In this document: positions 35,537 to 43,006 of the stretch, piece after piece
Layout: every line of letters starts with the position of its first letter
Numbering within the stretch: position 1 is the first letter of the stretch
NCBI GenBank assembly: GCA_039030395.1
Contig: JBCCEF010000011.1
Coordinates: 100,762-164,761 of the forward strand
Source: Acidobacteriota bacterium
GTDB lineage: Bacteria > Acidobacteriota > Thermoanaerobaculia > Multivoradales > JBCCEF01
Length of the DNA: 64,000 nt
Direction of reading: 5' to 3'
Program-made: the position numbers and the translations under genes
The notes under the pieces: generated by a model
The model's input: the letters and a program-made list of their open reading frames with translations, nothing else
Database searches by the model: none
Told to the model about the DNA's origin: nothing

Positions 35537-35718
35537 TAGCCTGGATTTCTCACCGGCGACCGTAGCGAGAGGCTGTAGGTCGCTGGAGATGCAAGGCATC
35601 CGCGGGTTCTGAGCCGAAGGCGTCCTTTCGGTACGTCGAGGAGCAGGTTCCGCGGACAACGCAGCAGATTCAGTGGCATACGGACTCGCAGTAGGTTGAC
35701 GGTGAGAAAGGCAGGCTA
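35537..35718 (+). repeat. Dispersed repeat family A, copy 1 (182 bp)
   Basis: The ends are inverted repeats: TAGCCTGGATTTCTCACC at 35537-35554 and the complement of TAGCCTGCCTTTCTCACC at 35701-35718. It aligns without gaps with the copy at 44496-44677 (same length, about 24 mismatches by eye). The terminal TAG on the minus strand is the stop codon of the anti-sigma gene. Confidence 0.9.
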
Positions 35719-36606
35719 GAGACTGAACATGTCCGCCCGGGCACCGTAGAGCAGCACCGGCCCGGTAGGACGTTCGAGGGCTGCGGGATCTTCGAGGGTC
35801 ACCGCCACTCCGGTCATGTCGTAGTCCGGTAGCGCGTCCGCTGCCCACTGCACGATCGCCTCGCGGTCGTCGTCCATTGCCAACCTGCCAAGGGGCATGG
35901 CGTCGCCCTCGGCAAGGGCCCATAGAACGTAGGCCATGCCATCCGGCGCCGGTTCGAGGTCGCGCGCCTGGATGTACCAGGCGCGCTCCACCTCGGACAT
36001 GAACAGGGCACCCCTCGCCTCCGGCTGCGGCGGCGCCTCGCCGGTGGGGTACATCAAGCAAACCTGGGTACCCGGCGCGGTAAAGGACACCAACCGCTGA
36101 GAGATCTCGGAGAGGCGCTCGTCGCCAATGGAGCGCGCCAGTACCTCCTGAGCGAGAAGCTCTTCGGTGCGGGCCAGTTGCGCGCTCTGGTCGGCGAGTT
36201 GGAAGGCCAACCAGCCGGCAAGGGCCAGAGCGAAAAGAGCGATGCCCGCCGCCCAAGCAAAAGGCGGCGCTCCACGCCTCGTCGAGCCGGTCGCCGAGGC
36301 GGCCGAGCGGAAGGGCCGGACCTCGGCCGAGCGGCCCGCCGACTCTTTCGGGCGAGCCTCTCCCGGACCGGCCGCCGAGCGCTTCGGCAACGCCGCCATC
36401 AGGCGCTCACGCGCCTCGGGCGAGGGTTCGATGGGCTCGATCTGCTCCGGAATCAAGCCGAGCAGTTCGTGGTACTCGCGTTCGAGGGCGCGATCTTCCG
36501 GCGATTCCTCCGGCAAAAAGGTGGGTCCGCTGACCCGACCGGATTCCAAGGCTTCGATCGCGGCGAGGATCGCTCGATCCTCGCGGTCGATTCGTTCGTC
36601 CGTCAC
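35716..36606 (-). CDS. RskA-like anti-sigma factor
   Basis: 296 aa. The cytoplasmic N-terminal region (EREYHELLGLIPEQIEP at about 43-59) resembles zinc-free anti-sigma domains. One membrane helix covers about residues 114-136. The periplasmic C-terminal domain has the RskA pattern (GLP-like RAWYIQARDLEPAPDGMAYVLWAL and a final PTGPVLLYGA). It should bind the adjacent ECF sigma factor and release it after a membrane or envelope signal. The GTG start overlaps the sigma stop (GTGA). The C-terminus and its TAG stop run into repeat family A, which may have fixed where the protein ends. Confidence 0.88.
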   Translation of the reverse strand: MTDERIDREDRAILAAIEALESGRVSGPTFLPEESPEDRALEREYHELLGLIPEQIEPIEPSPEARERLMAALPKRSAAGPGEARPKESAGRSAEVRPFRSAASATGSTRRGAPPFAWAAGIALFALALAGWLAFQLADQSAQLARTEELLAQEVLARSIGDERLSEISQRLVSFTAPGTQVCLMYPTGEAPPQPEARGALFMSEVERAWYIQARDLEPAPDGMAYVLWALAEGDAMPLGRLAMDDDREAIVQWAADALPDYDMTGVAVTLEDPAALERPTGPVLLYGARADMFSL

Positions 36607-37190
36607 AAGAGCTCCCCAATCTCAGCGCCTAGAGCCAGGCGCAGCTTCTTCATCGCAAGCAGCGTGCGAGTTTTGACCGTGCCGAGCGGGATGCTCGCCG
36701 ATTCGGCGATCTCGCTCTGGGTCAGGCCTTTGAAATAGGCCAACTCGACGACCTGTCGCTGCTCTTCCGGCAGTTCACGCATCGCGGCACCGATGCGCTT
36801 TCGTCTCTGTTGCAGAAATACGTTTCCAGAGGCCTGAGGGGATTCATGGTGGATGCGATTTTCTTTTCGCGCCGCTTCCGTTGTGCGGTCCACCACCTTG
36901 CGGCTGCGCAGGCGATCGATCGAACGGCTGCGGGTGATCAAGGACAGCCAAGTGGTCACTGAGGAGCGTCCCGGATCGTAGCCGGCGGCCCGGCTCCAGG
37001 CGTGGAGAAACACCTCCTGGAGCACTTCCTCGCCGTCCGACGGATTGCCGACGATACGCGTTGCCAGGCCGAGCAGGCTGGCGGAATGGCGATCGAACAG
37101 CTCGCCGAGGGCGGCCTCCCGTCCGGAGGCGACCTGGAGCATCAAATCCGAATCGGAGTAACTGCCGAGATCGCTGGAATTTGCTGTCAT
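36603..37190 (-). CDS. ECF RNA polymerase sigma factor
   Basis: 195 aa. Region 2 is at about residues 15-85 (ELFDRHSASLLGLATRIVG, EEVLQEVFLHAW) and region 4 at about 125-185 (LPEEQRQVVELAYFKGLTQ, then IPLGTVKTRTLLAMKKLR). It fits the SigK/RskA-paired group because of the anti-sigma factor that follows with a 4-nt overlap. The ATG at 37190 is chosen over a TTG at 37223, which lacks support. No autoregulatory ECF promoter is obvious in the 73 nt shared with the divergent gene. Confidence 0.93.
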   Translation of the reverse strand: MTANSSDLGSYSDSDLMLQVASGREAALGELFDRHSASLLGLATRIVGNPSDGEEVLQEVFLHAWSRAAGYDPGRSSVTTWLSLITRSRSIDRLRSRKVVDRTTEAARKENRIHHESPQASGNVFLQQRRKRIGAAMRELPEEQRQVVELAYFKGLTQSEIAESASIPLGTVKTRTLLAMKKLRLALGAEIGELL

Positions 37191-37263
37191 CGTTCGGGCA
37201 AGGCGCGCGGAGCACCGAAACAAAGAATGTCATCAAAGGAACAAGGACGGAATCGAAGATAGC

Positions 37264-37746
37264 ATGCCCCGGATGGGACCGAAACGCCACCAGATCGCCG
37301 TCGTCGGGGCTGCTCGCTGCGACCCACTGCTGTCTCGCAAAGGCGAGGAGGTGGGCCGGCTCCTGGCCGAGGCCGGGGTCACCTTGTTGACCGGCGGCCG
37401 TGGCGGCGTGATGGCCGCCGCCTCCCGCGGCGCCCATCTCGCCGGTGGACGCACGGTGGCGATTTCGCCCTCCCTCGGTGAATCGCCGAACGCCACCGAC
37501 GAGGTGGTGATCGCCACCGGCATGGGCCAGGCGCGAAATCTCGTTCTAGTGCTTTCGGCGCGGGCGGTGATCGCCGTCGGTGGAGGCTGGGGCACTCTGT
37601 CCGAGATCGCCCTGGCGCTCAAACACGGGATTCCGGTGGTCTGCCTCGAGAGCTGGATGCCCGAACTGCCGGACGGCGCACCGGAGCCCTTGCTGCAGAA
37701 GGCCGAATCGCCGGCAGACGCGGTACAAAAAGCCCTGCGCTCTTGA
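37264..37746 (+). CDS. LOG-like/TIGR00725-type nucleotide-binding protein
   Basis: 160 aa with a Rossmann-type fold: strand QIAVVGAARCD at the N-terminus, GGRGGVMAAASRGA (44-57), and the family motif GGGWGTLSEIALAL in place of PGGxGTxxE. Members of this LOG/DprA-related group hydrolyse or bind nucleotide 5'-monophosphates, and the TIGR00725 subgroup has no settled function. A second in-frame ATG lies at 37273. The gene is divergent from the sigma factor and convergent with thymidine kinase. Confidence 0.85.
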   Translation: MPRMGPKRHQIAVVGAARCDPLLSRKGEEVGRLLAEAGVTLLTGGRGGVMAAASRGAHLAGGRTVAISPSLGESPNATDEVVIATGMGQARNLVLVLSARAVIAVGGGWGTLSEIALALKHGIPVVCLESWMPELPDGAPEPLLQKAESPADAVQKALRS

Positions 37747-37800
37747 GTAAAAAATAAATATCCTGAAAATTTGCATCAGCACCCTGCTCCGAGTCTGCAT

Positions 37801-37959
37801 GGCTGGGCGCCCCCGGGCGAGGCGGCGCCGGAGGGAACGGGGTGAGCCTTAAAAAGGCTAGCCTTTTTAAGGTGAGGGGGCGCCCAGCCCCTAGGAATCA
37901 AAGCTAGCAGGGCAGCTGAAATGCCAGGGCGAAGCCCTTCTTCAGCTGCCCTGTTAGCT
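37801..37959 (+). repeat. Composite hairpin repeat family B, copy 1
   Basis: It contains a 14-bp perfect inverted pair (GGCTGGGCGCCCCC at 37801-37814 with 37876-37889), a 26-nt perfect palindrome at 37847-37872 inside it, and a hairpin with 19-nt arms at 37902-37920 and 37941-37959 (18/19 paired) around a small GGGCGAAGCCC stem. It sits between convergent genes; the last arm includes the TAA of thymidine kinase. It probably also ends transcription from both sides. Confidence 0.85.
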
Positions 37960-38562
37960 AGAACTGGGCTTTTGGGCCACGCGCGGCTTCGGTGGCGACG
38001 CCTCCGCCGGCTCGAAAGGCTCATAGCACTGGCGACAGCGGGCCTCGTAGGCTTCGAGGTCGCCCACCTGGAGTTGATCGGAGCCGCCGGCGGTGCGCTG
38101 GCTGTAGTGGGCGGCACGCCCGCAACGAACGCAGATAGCGTGCATCTTGTCGACATACTCGGCGATCGCCAGCAACCGCGGCATGCAGCCGAAGGGGCGC
38201 TGCATGTAGTCGAGGTCGAGGCCCGCCACGATCACCCGCACGCCGAGGTTAGCCAGCTCTTCAACCCGCTCGACCAGGCCGTCGTCGAAGAACTGCGCTT
38301 CGTCCACCCCCACCACCTGCACCCCGAAGCGCAGGCGGTCGAACATCTCGGCGCTGTCCTTCACGCTGATGGCGTCGAGTTCGCGGTTGTCGCGGGTCAC
38401 CAGGCGTTGGGGGCCGAAACGGGTGTCCGCTGACGGCTTGAACACCTGCACCGACTGGCGGGCGATACTCGCCCGCCGCAAACGCCGCACCAGCTCTTCG
38501 CTCTTGCCGGAGAACATGCCTCCGGCGATGACTTCGATGTGTCCTCGGGATCGTTCGTCCAC
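37954..38562 (-). CDS. tdk: Thymidine kinase (type II)
   Basis: 202 aa, normal family length. It phosphorylates thymidine with ATP in the pyrimidine salvage pathway. The P-loop is GGMFSGKS (14-21). The Mg/substrate segment is VGVDEAQFF, the lasso region has the zinc-binding pairs CVRCG and CRQCY, and RLLAIAEYVDK is typical. The start is a GTG (38562). The last 15 residues (Pro/Ser/Lys-rich) are poorly conserved, and the stop lies in the arm of repeat family B. Confidence 0.95.
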   Translation of the reverse strand: MDERSRGHIEVIAGGMFSGKSEELVRRLRRASIARQSVQVFKPSADTRFGPQRLVTRDNRELDAISVKDSAEMFDRLRFGVQVVGVDEAQFFDDGLVERVEELANLGVRVIVAGLDLDYMQRPFGCMPRLLAIAEYVDKMHAICVRCGRAAHYSQRTAGGSDQLQVGDLEAYEARCRQCYEPFEPAEASPPKPRVAQKPSSS

Positions 38563-38682
38563 GCGTCGCTTTCTTGAAGATTTCCTACCGCGAGCGGGTT
38601 GCCCCGACCCGCTCGCTCAATGGATGGACCGTCCTACCGACGGCCGATTCTATCACCGGAGGCCGTGTTACGATGCGCGGCC

Positions 38683-39036
38683 ATGGCCGAAAGACCCCGT
38701 GATCGCAGGATTTTCAGCTACGACGACGTCCTGACCAGCTTCCCCGCCGTGCGCGACCTCACCCGCGCCGCGGTGAGTCAGATCGAAGCGCTGACCAACC
38801 GCGTCCGCAGCTACGACGAAATGGAAGATCGGCGAGGTGAGTTGGAGGAGTCCATCCAGCGCATCGTCGACGCCTGGACCTCCGAAGTGCGCTCCCTCGG
38901 CTGCGAGGTGAAGGGCCTATGGCTGGTGGACTGGGACAGCGGCGACGGCTATTACTGCTGGAAGTACCCGGAAGAAGCCGTCTGCCACTTTCACGGCTAC
39001 GACGAGGGATTCGCGGGCCGAGTCCCTCTCAATTGA
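38683..39036 (+). CDS. DUF2203 family protein
   Basis: 117 aa. A helical N-terminal half (about 20-70) is followed by the conserved end EVKGLWLVDW ... YYCWKYPEEAVCHFHGYDEGFAGRVPL, diagnostic for DUF2203. Function is unknown; several conserved His/Cys/Tyr residues suggest a small-molecule or metal site. The ATG at 38683 is preferred over an open extension from 38599, which is not conserved in character. It is convergent with the HAD gene 4 nt away. Confidence 0.88.
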   Translation: MAERPRDRRIFSYDDVLTSFPAVRDLTRAAVSQIEALTNRVRSYDEMEDRRGELEESIQRIVDAWTSEVRSLGCEVKGLWLVDWDSGDGYYCWKYPEEAVCHFHGYDEGFAGRVPLN

Positions 39037-39040
39037 GCAC

Positions 39041-39745
39041 TTAGCTGGCCCGCCGAACCATCTCCTCCCAGCCGCACGCCGCCACGGATTCGACATAGGC
39101 CGTCGCCTCTGGCAACTCTTCCCGCGAGTAGGTGTGCCCTACCGCCACGGTGGTCAAACCGCAGGCGTGAGCCGAGGCGAGACCCGCTGGACTGTCCTCG
39201 ATCACCAAGACTTCGTGCGGATGGATCAGGCGCTCCGGCAGGGGCGGCATGGAGTTGAGGAGGGTGAGAGCCGTTCGATAGCTCTCCGGATCTGGCTTGC
39301 TGGCGGCCACGTCGTCCGCCGTCACCAAGAACTTGCAGAGATCCCGCAGCCCTTCCTGCATGAGCGCACCCTCCACTTCGTCCCGCAGCGCGCCGCTCAC
39401 CACGCCAAGCACGGCGCCGGAATTCGCCGCCTCGCGCACCAGATCCACGGCGCCAGCGAAAAAGGGGTAACCGTTTCGCCGGATCCACTCCTGGTAGTAG
39501 GTGCTCTTGCGGGCGAGCAGGCGGGCGAGCTTTGCCGCCTCGACAGCCCGGCCGGCGCGTTCGAAAACTGCCGTGAAACAACCCCGGTCGTCGAAACCGA
39601 GGTACTCGGCCTGGTACTCCTCCTCGGAGAGGTCCAGCCCCTCTTCGGCGAGCACCCGCCGGAACAGCTCGAAATGGAGCGGTTCGTCGTCCACCAGGAC
39701 GCCGTTGAAATCGAACAAGACAGCTCGGAACACGGGCCGCATCAT
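39041..39745 (-). CDS. HAD-superfamily hydrolase (phosphatase/phosphoglucomutase-like)
   Basis: 234 aa. Motif I is DFNGVLVDDE (near residue 12, nucleophile Asp with Asn rather than the common Asp two positions later), motif II GVVSGA, motif III lysine in SKPDPESY, motif IV VIEDSPAGLASA. A helical cap follows motif I. An Asn at the +2 position weakens the usual acid/base catalyst, which is notable because phosphotransfer normally uses Asp there. The substrate cannot be told. Tandem ATG codons start the gene. Confidence 0.88.
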   Translation of the reverse strand: MMRPVFRAVLFDFNGVLVDDEPLHFELFRRVLAEEGLDLSEEEYQAEYLGFDDRGCFTAVFERAGRAVEAAKLARLLARKSTYYQEWIRRNGYPFFAGAVDLVREAANSGAVLGVVSGALRDEVEGALMQEGLRDLCKFLVTADDVAASKPDPESYRTALTLLNSMPPLPERLIHPHEVLVIEDSPAGLASAHACGLTTVAVGHTYSREELPEATAYVESVAACGWEEMVRRAS

Positions 39746-39876
39746 AACCGCGCGAGGTGTTCAATGGTGGCGCGAGCGGTTGACGTGGGAATTCGGCGGC
39801 GCTAAGTTGCCTTATGAGTCTTGAACTCAACGACCGGCCGCATCGGCCGGCCGCAACCCTCCGAGGAACACGAGAG

Positions 39877-40260
39877 ATGCAAGAAGCGACGACACCCCCG
39901 GCGGACGCCAACCCTACGCCGATTCCGGATGGCCCCCTTCAGGTGACGCCCAAGGCCGTGGACATGGTCAAGATCACCCGCGAGCAAGAGGGCATCGACC
40001 CCTCGTACCACCTGCGGGTGGCGGTGCGCGGCGGCGGCTGCAGCGGCTTCGAGTATGCCCTCGACTTCGACGACGAAAAGCGAGAGAACGACATCGTCCT
40101 CGAATATGACGGGCTGGAGGTGGTGGTGGACGCGGTGAGCGCCCGCTACCTGGAGGGCACCACCATCGACTATGTGCTGGGGATGAACGGTACCGGGTTC
40201 AAGTTCAACAACCCGAAGGCGGTGGGGACGTGCGGATGCGGCTCGTCCTTCGCGGTTTAG
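39877..40260 (+). CDS. erpA: A-type iron-sulfur carrier (IscA/ErpA family)
   Basis: 127 aa from the preferred ATG. It carries and inserts Fe-S clusters through three conserved cysteines: the first in GGGCSGFEY and the paired ones in GTCGCGSSF at the C-terminus. The core (PLQVTPKAVDMVK ... FKFNNPKAVGTCGCG) is clear HesB/IscA. GAGG lies about 10 nt before this ATG. An earlier in-frame ATG at 39814 would add a poorly conserved tail and lacks a ribosome site. The TAG stop is also the terminus of repeat family A copy 3. The symbol is by family; IscA and ErpA cannot be separated safely. Confidence 0.9.
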   Translation: MQEATTPPADANPTPIPDGPLQVTPKAVDMVKITREQEGIDPSYHLRVAVRGGGCSGFEYALDFDDEKRENDIVLEYDGLEVVVDAVSARYLEGTTIDYVLGMNGTGFKFNNPKAVGTCGCGSSFAV

Positions 40261-40382
40261 AAGCCGGATCTGCACGCATCTGCTGCGTCGTGCGGCCTGC
40301 CGGCTCCTCGGCGTACTAGGAGTACGCCTGCGGGGCCGGTCAGACCGCAGCTCCTTGCATCTACGTACAGCTTCGGCTTCTA
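40258..40382 (-). repeat. Dispersed repeat family A, copy 3 (125 bp, reverse)
   Basis: The ends are TAGAAGCCG and its complement. The reverse strand carries the family core AGGCGTACTCCTAGTACG, then CGAGGAGC and GACGCAGCAGAT, as in the copies at 35.5 and 44.5 kb, although the terminal stems are different. The first TAG is the stop codon of the Fe-S carrier gene. It lies between convergent genes. Confidence 0.85.
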
Positions 40383-40429
40383 ACCCCGGTCCTTACCGCG
40401 TTCCAGTCCGCCGAGCGAACTCGTTGAGG

Positions 40430-41434
40430 CTACGCCGAACGGTTCTCCTCTAAACGGGCGGTTCCTCCGTCCGGTAGTTCGACAATCTCTTTCGCCTTCT
40501 TGTGAACGATCGCCAGACCGGCGGCGTTTTCTTCTGAGACGCGGTCCAGGGAGGTTACCGTGCCGACGGCGCGGCCGTCCCACGAGAGGTCCATCCCGAG
40601 TTCTAGATTCGCTCCGTCTTGCGGGACGACCCGGCATAGCCTCCGGTTGACGCCGCCTCGGTAGTGGATTCTGGCGATCACTTCCTGGCCCAGATAGCAG
40701 CCCTTGGTGTAGCTGACGGCGTCGTCCAGGCCGGTTTCTTTGGGGAAGTTGTCGGGTCCAAAGTCCACACCGAAGGCCGGCTGGCCATGTTCCACCCGTA
40801 GGGCCTCGAGGGCCAGGGCCCCTACCGGCTGGCTGAAGGCTGCGAGGGCTTCTTCGATCGCCGCCGCAGCGGAGGATTCAGCCCACAGGGTCCAGCCGGG
40901 TGCACCCAGGTGATCTCGCCGCACTGCCCAAAACTCGCTTTCTCCGAGGGTCGCCTCGACACCCGCCCAGGGAGCCACGGTTTCGCAAAGGGCACCGCCG
41001 CTGCGCTCGGCCAGTTCGGCCATCGCCACCGGACCGGCGACGATCCAGGGCGCGAGTTCCTCGGCCGAGGCGGTCTCCACCCGGTCCGCGATGATGTATT
41101 TCTCTAGATGTTCCCGAAGGGTCGCCCCAAGCCCGGCGGGCAGTTCGAGCAGCAGATCGTCCGCCCGGCAGGAGACGACAATGTCCGCCAGGATACGGCC
41201 CTTGGCGCTCGACACGAAGCCGTAGCTGCCTTGTCCCGGCAACAACTCCTTGACCTCGCAGGTCACCAGGCCGTGGAGAAAGCGCTGACGGTCGGCTCCG
41301 GTCATCGAGAGGCGGTCCGGCGAGGGCGACCAGTGGCCGGCGCCAGTGCGCAATGCCGACAGCTCGGCGACGGGATCGCCGTGGTGAGGGAGCAGGGTGG
41401 TTTCGGGGAGGGATTTCGCTTCGCTCATCGGCAT
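40430..41434 (-). CDS. ygfZ: Folate-binding YgfZ/GcvT-like protein
   Basis: 334 aa from the ATG at 41434 (another lies at 41428). The signature K-G-C-Y-L-G-Q-E (in SYTKGCYLGQEVIARIHYRG) with its essential cysteine is intact, and the N-terminal part has RFLHGLVTCEVKEL and SAKGRILADIVV. YgfZ helps maintain certain Fe-S enzymes in a tetrahydrofolate-dependent way. Its closeness to the A-type Fe-S carrier, convergent 170 nt away, fits. The frame extends to 41485 but would overlap the divergent hydrolase start. Confidence 0.92.
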   Translation of the reverse strand: MPMSEAKSLPETTLLPHHGDPVAELSALRTGAGHWSPSPDRLSMTGADRQRFLHGLVTCEVKELLPGQGSYGFVSSAKGRILADIVVSCRADDLLLELPAGLGATLREHLEKYIIADRVETASAEELAPWIVAGPVAMAELAERSGGALCETVAPWAGVEATLGESEFWAVRRDHLGAPGWTLWAESSAAAAIEEALAAFSQPVGALALEALRVEHGQPAFGVDFGPDNFPKETGLDDAVSYTKGCYLGQEVIARIHYRGGVNRRLCRVVPQDGANLELGMDLSWDGRAVGTVTSLDRVSEENAAGLAIVHKKAKEIVELPDGGTARLEENRSA

Positions 41435-41476
41435 GAGTCTAGCCGCAAACCCACCCGAGACCGTTATCATTCCGCC

Positions 41477-42343
41477 ATGGCGCAACAGCTACCCTTCCGA
41501 CTTTCCCTACCCGCTTCCGCCCGCGCGGACTTTCTCGAAGGTTTCATCGACCACCCATCGAACCCCGGCCCCTGGCCGACGGTAATTATCTGCCACGGCT
41601 TCAAGGGCTTCATGGAGTGGGGGTTTTTCTCCGCCCTCGCCCACCTGCTGGCGGAACGCGGCTTTGCGGCGGTTCGTTTCAATTTCTCCGGCGCCGGTCA
41701 GCGGCCCGGCGAGGACCGGGTCAGCGACCTCGCGGCTTTCGAGGCAAATACCTTTAGCCGCGAGGGCGAGGAGTTAGGCACGGTCCTCGACGCGGTCGGC
41801 GGCGGAGGCCTGGAGGTGGAGCGCGGAGTGTTCGGTCCAGGACAATTCGATGTAGAGCGCATCGGCCTTTTCGGCCATTCTCGGGGAGGCGGCGCAGTAC
41901 TGCAAGTGGCGGACGACCCGCGGGTTCGCTCCGTCGTCACTTGGGCCGGCGTTTCGACCTACCAACGCTGGAACGACGAGCAAAAAGAGCAGTGGCGGAA
42001 GGCGGGGGGATTTCCGGTGATGAACGGCCGCACCGGCCAGGAGCTGACCCTCGGACTGGGGCTCCTCGACGACATCGAGCAGAACGCCGACGCCCTCGAC
42101 CTGGAAGCCGCCGCTGAGCGCCGGGAGGCCCCCTGGTTGATCGTCCACGGGGGCAATGATGAAACGGTGCCAATCGAAGAGGCGGAGACCCTCTACGCCG
42201 CCGCCCGTGAGCCCCGAGAGCTGCTGCAGGTACAGGACGCCGGCCACACCTTCGGGGCGAAGCACCCTTTCCAGGGACCCACGCCGCACTTGATCGAGGC
42301 AATGAACGCCACCCAGGACTGGTTCCGGAAGACCCTAGCGTGA
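41477..42343 (+). CDS. Alpha/beta hydrolase (dienelactone-hydrolase-like)
   Basis: 288 aa. HGFKGFMEWGFF forms the oxyanion loop, the nucleophile elbow is GHSRGGGAV, an Asp lies in HGGNDETVP, and the final His in DAGHTFGAKHP. This is a complete serine-hydrolase triad. The substrate is not evident; ester or lactone cleavage in the cytoplasm is likely, as no signal peptide is present. The stop overlaps the start of the next gene (GTGA), so the two are co-translated. The frame runs open upstream but the ATG at 41477 is the first sensible start. Confidence 0.9.
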   Translation: MAQQLPFRLSLPASARADFLEGFIDHPSNPGPWPTVIICHGFKGFMEWGFFSALAHLLAERGFAAVRFNFSGAGQRPGEDRVSDLAAFEANTFSREGEELGTVLDAVGGGGLEVERGVFGPGQFDVERIGLFGHSRGGGAVLQVADDPRVRSVVTWAGVSTYQRWNDEQKEQWRKAGGFPVMNGRTGQELTLGLGLLDDIEQNADALDLEAAAERREAPWLIVHGGNDETVPIEEAETLYAAAREPRELLQVQDAGHTFGAKHPFQGPTPHLIEAMNATQDWFRKTLA

Positions 42344-42996
42344 GCGAGAGCACCAAGCAGGCGGCTTCCGGCTGGTTGTTCTGGGACGTGGATACCCAGG
42401 TGGACTTCATGCGTGAGGACGGCGCCCTCTACGTGCCGGACGCCGAATCCCTCGACCCCCATCTCGCTCGGCTGACCTCGGCGGTGGTGGCGCGCGGTAT
42501 TCCCCTGGTGCAGTCGGCCGACGACCACGAATTGGACGACGCCGAGATCTCCCTGGAGCCGGACTTCTCCACCACCTACCCACCGCACTGCATGCGCCGC
42601 ACCCGCGGAGCGAAACGCATTCCCCAGACTCAGATTGACGACGTGGCGGTGATCGGCCATCAGGCCATCCCTCGGTCGGATCTAGAAATGCGCATCGCCG
42701 CCGCATCGGGGGTACTGCTCCTCAAGAAGCACGTCGACGTGTTCACCAACCCCAACACCGAAGTGGTCTTGGACATCCTGCAACCGGAGCGGGTGGCGGT
42801 GTACGGCGTGGCCCTAGATGTGTGCAACTTCCACGCGGTGGAAGGGCTCCTGCGCCGTGGCTATCGGGTGGTCGTGGTGAGCGACGCCACCCGCCCCCTC
42901 GACCCGGAACGCGGCGAAGAACTGCTGGCGGAGTGGCCGGAGCGGGGCGTCGAGCTGATGACCACCGAGGAACTTCTAGCCGAAATCGCCCTCTAG
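42340..42996 (+). CDS. Isochorismatase/nicotinamidase-like cysteine hydrolase
   Basis: 218 aa with a GTG start overlapping the previous stop. The triad is Asp in FWDVDTQVDF, Lys in LLLKKHVDVF and Cys in VALDVCNFHAVEGLL. The His/Asp pair expected for a metal in nicotinamidases appears partly kept (SADDHELDD). The order DVDTQxDF and the VCNFHA context suit an amidase acting on a small amide such as nicotinamide. Co-translation with the alpha/beta hydrolase suggests consecutive hydrolytic steps. Confidence 0.88.
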   Translation: MSESTKQAASGWLFWDVDTQVDFMREDGALYVPDAESLDPHLARLTSAVVARGIPLVQSADDHELDDAEISLEPDFSTTYPPHCMRRTRGAKRIPQTQIDDVAVIGHQAIPRSDLEMRIAAASGVLLLKKHVDVFTNPNTEVVLDILQPERVAVYGVALDVCNFHAVEGLLRRGYRVVVVSDATRPLDPERGEELLAEWPERGVELMTTEELLAEIAL

Positions 42997-43006
42997 CCAA
43001 GCCCCC

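Noticed and set aside
34850-36256. One long minus-strand frame of 468 codons covering the hypothetical gene, a repeat and the anti-sigma gene
   Set aside because: The first 253 codons lie over the repeat and the anti-sigma gene in another frame. Only the part from 35497 has a signal peptide and real protein character.
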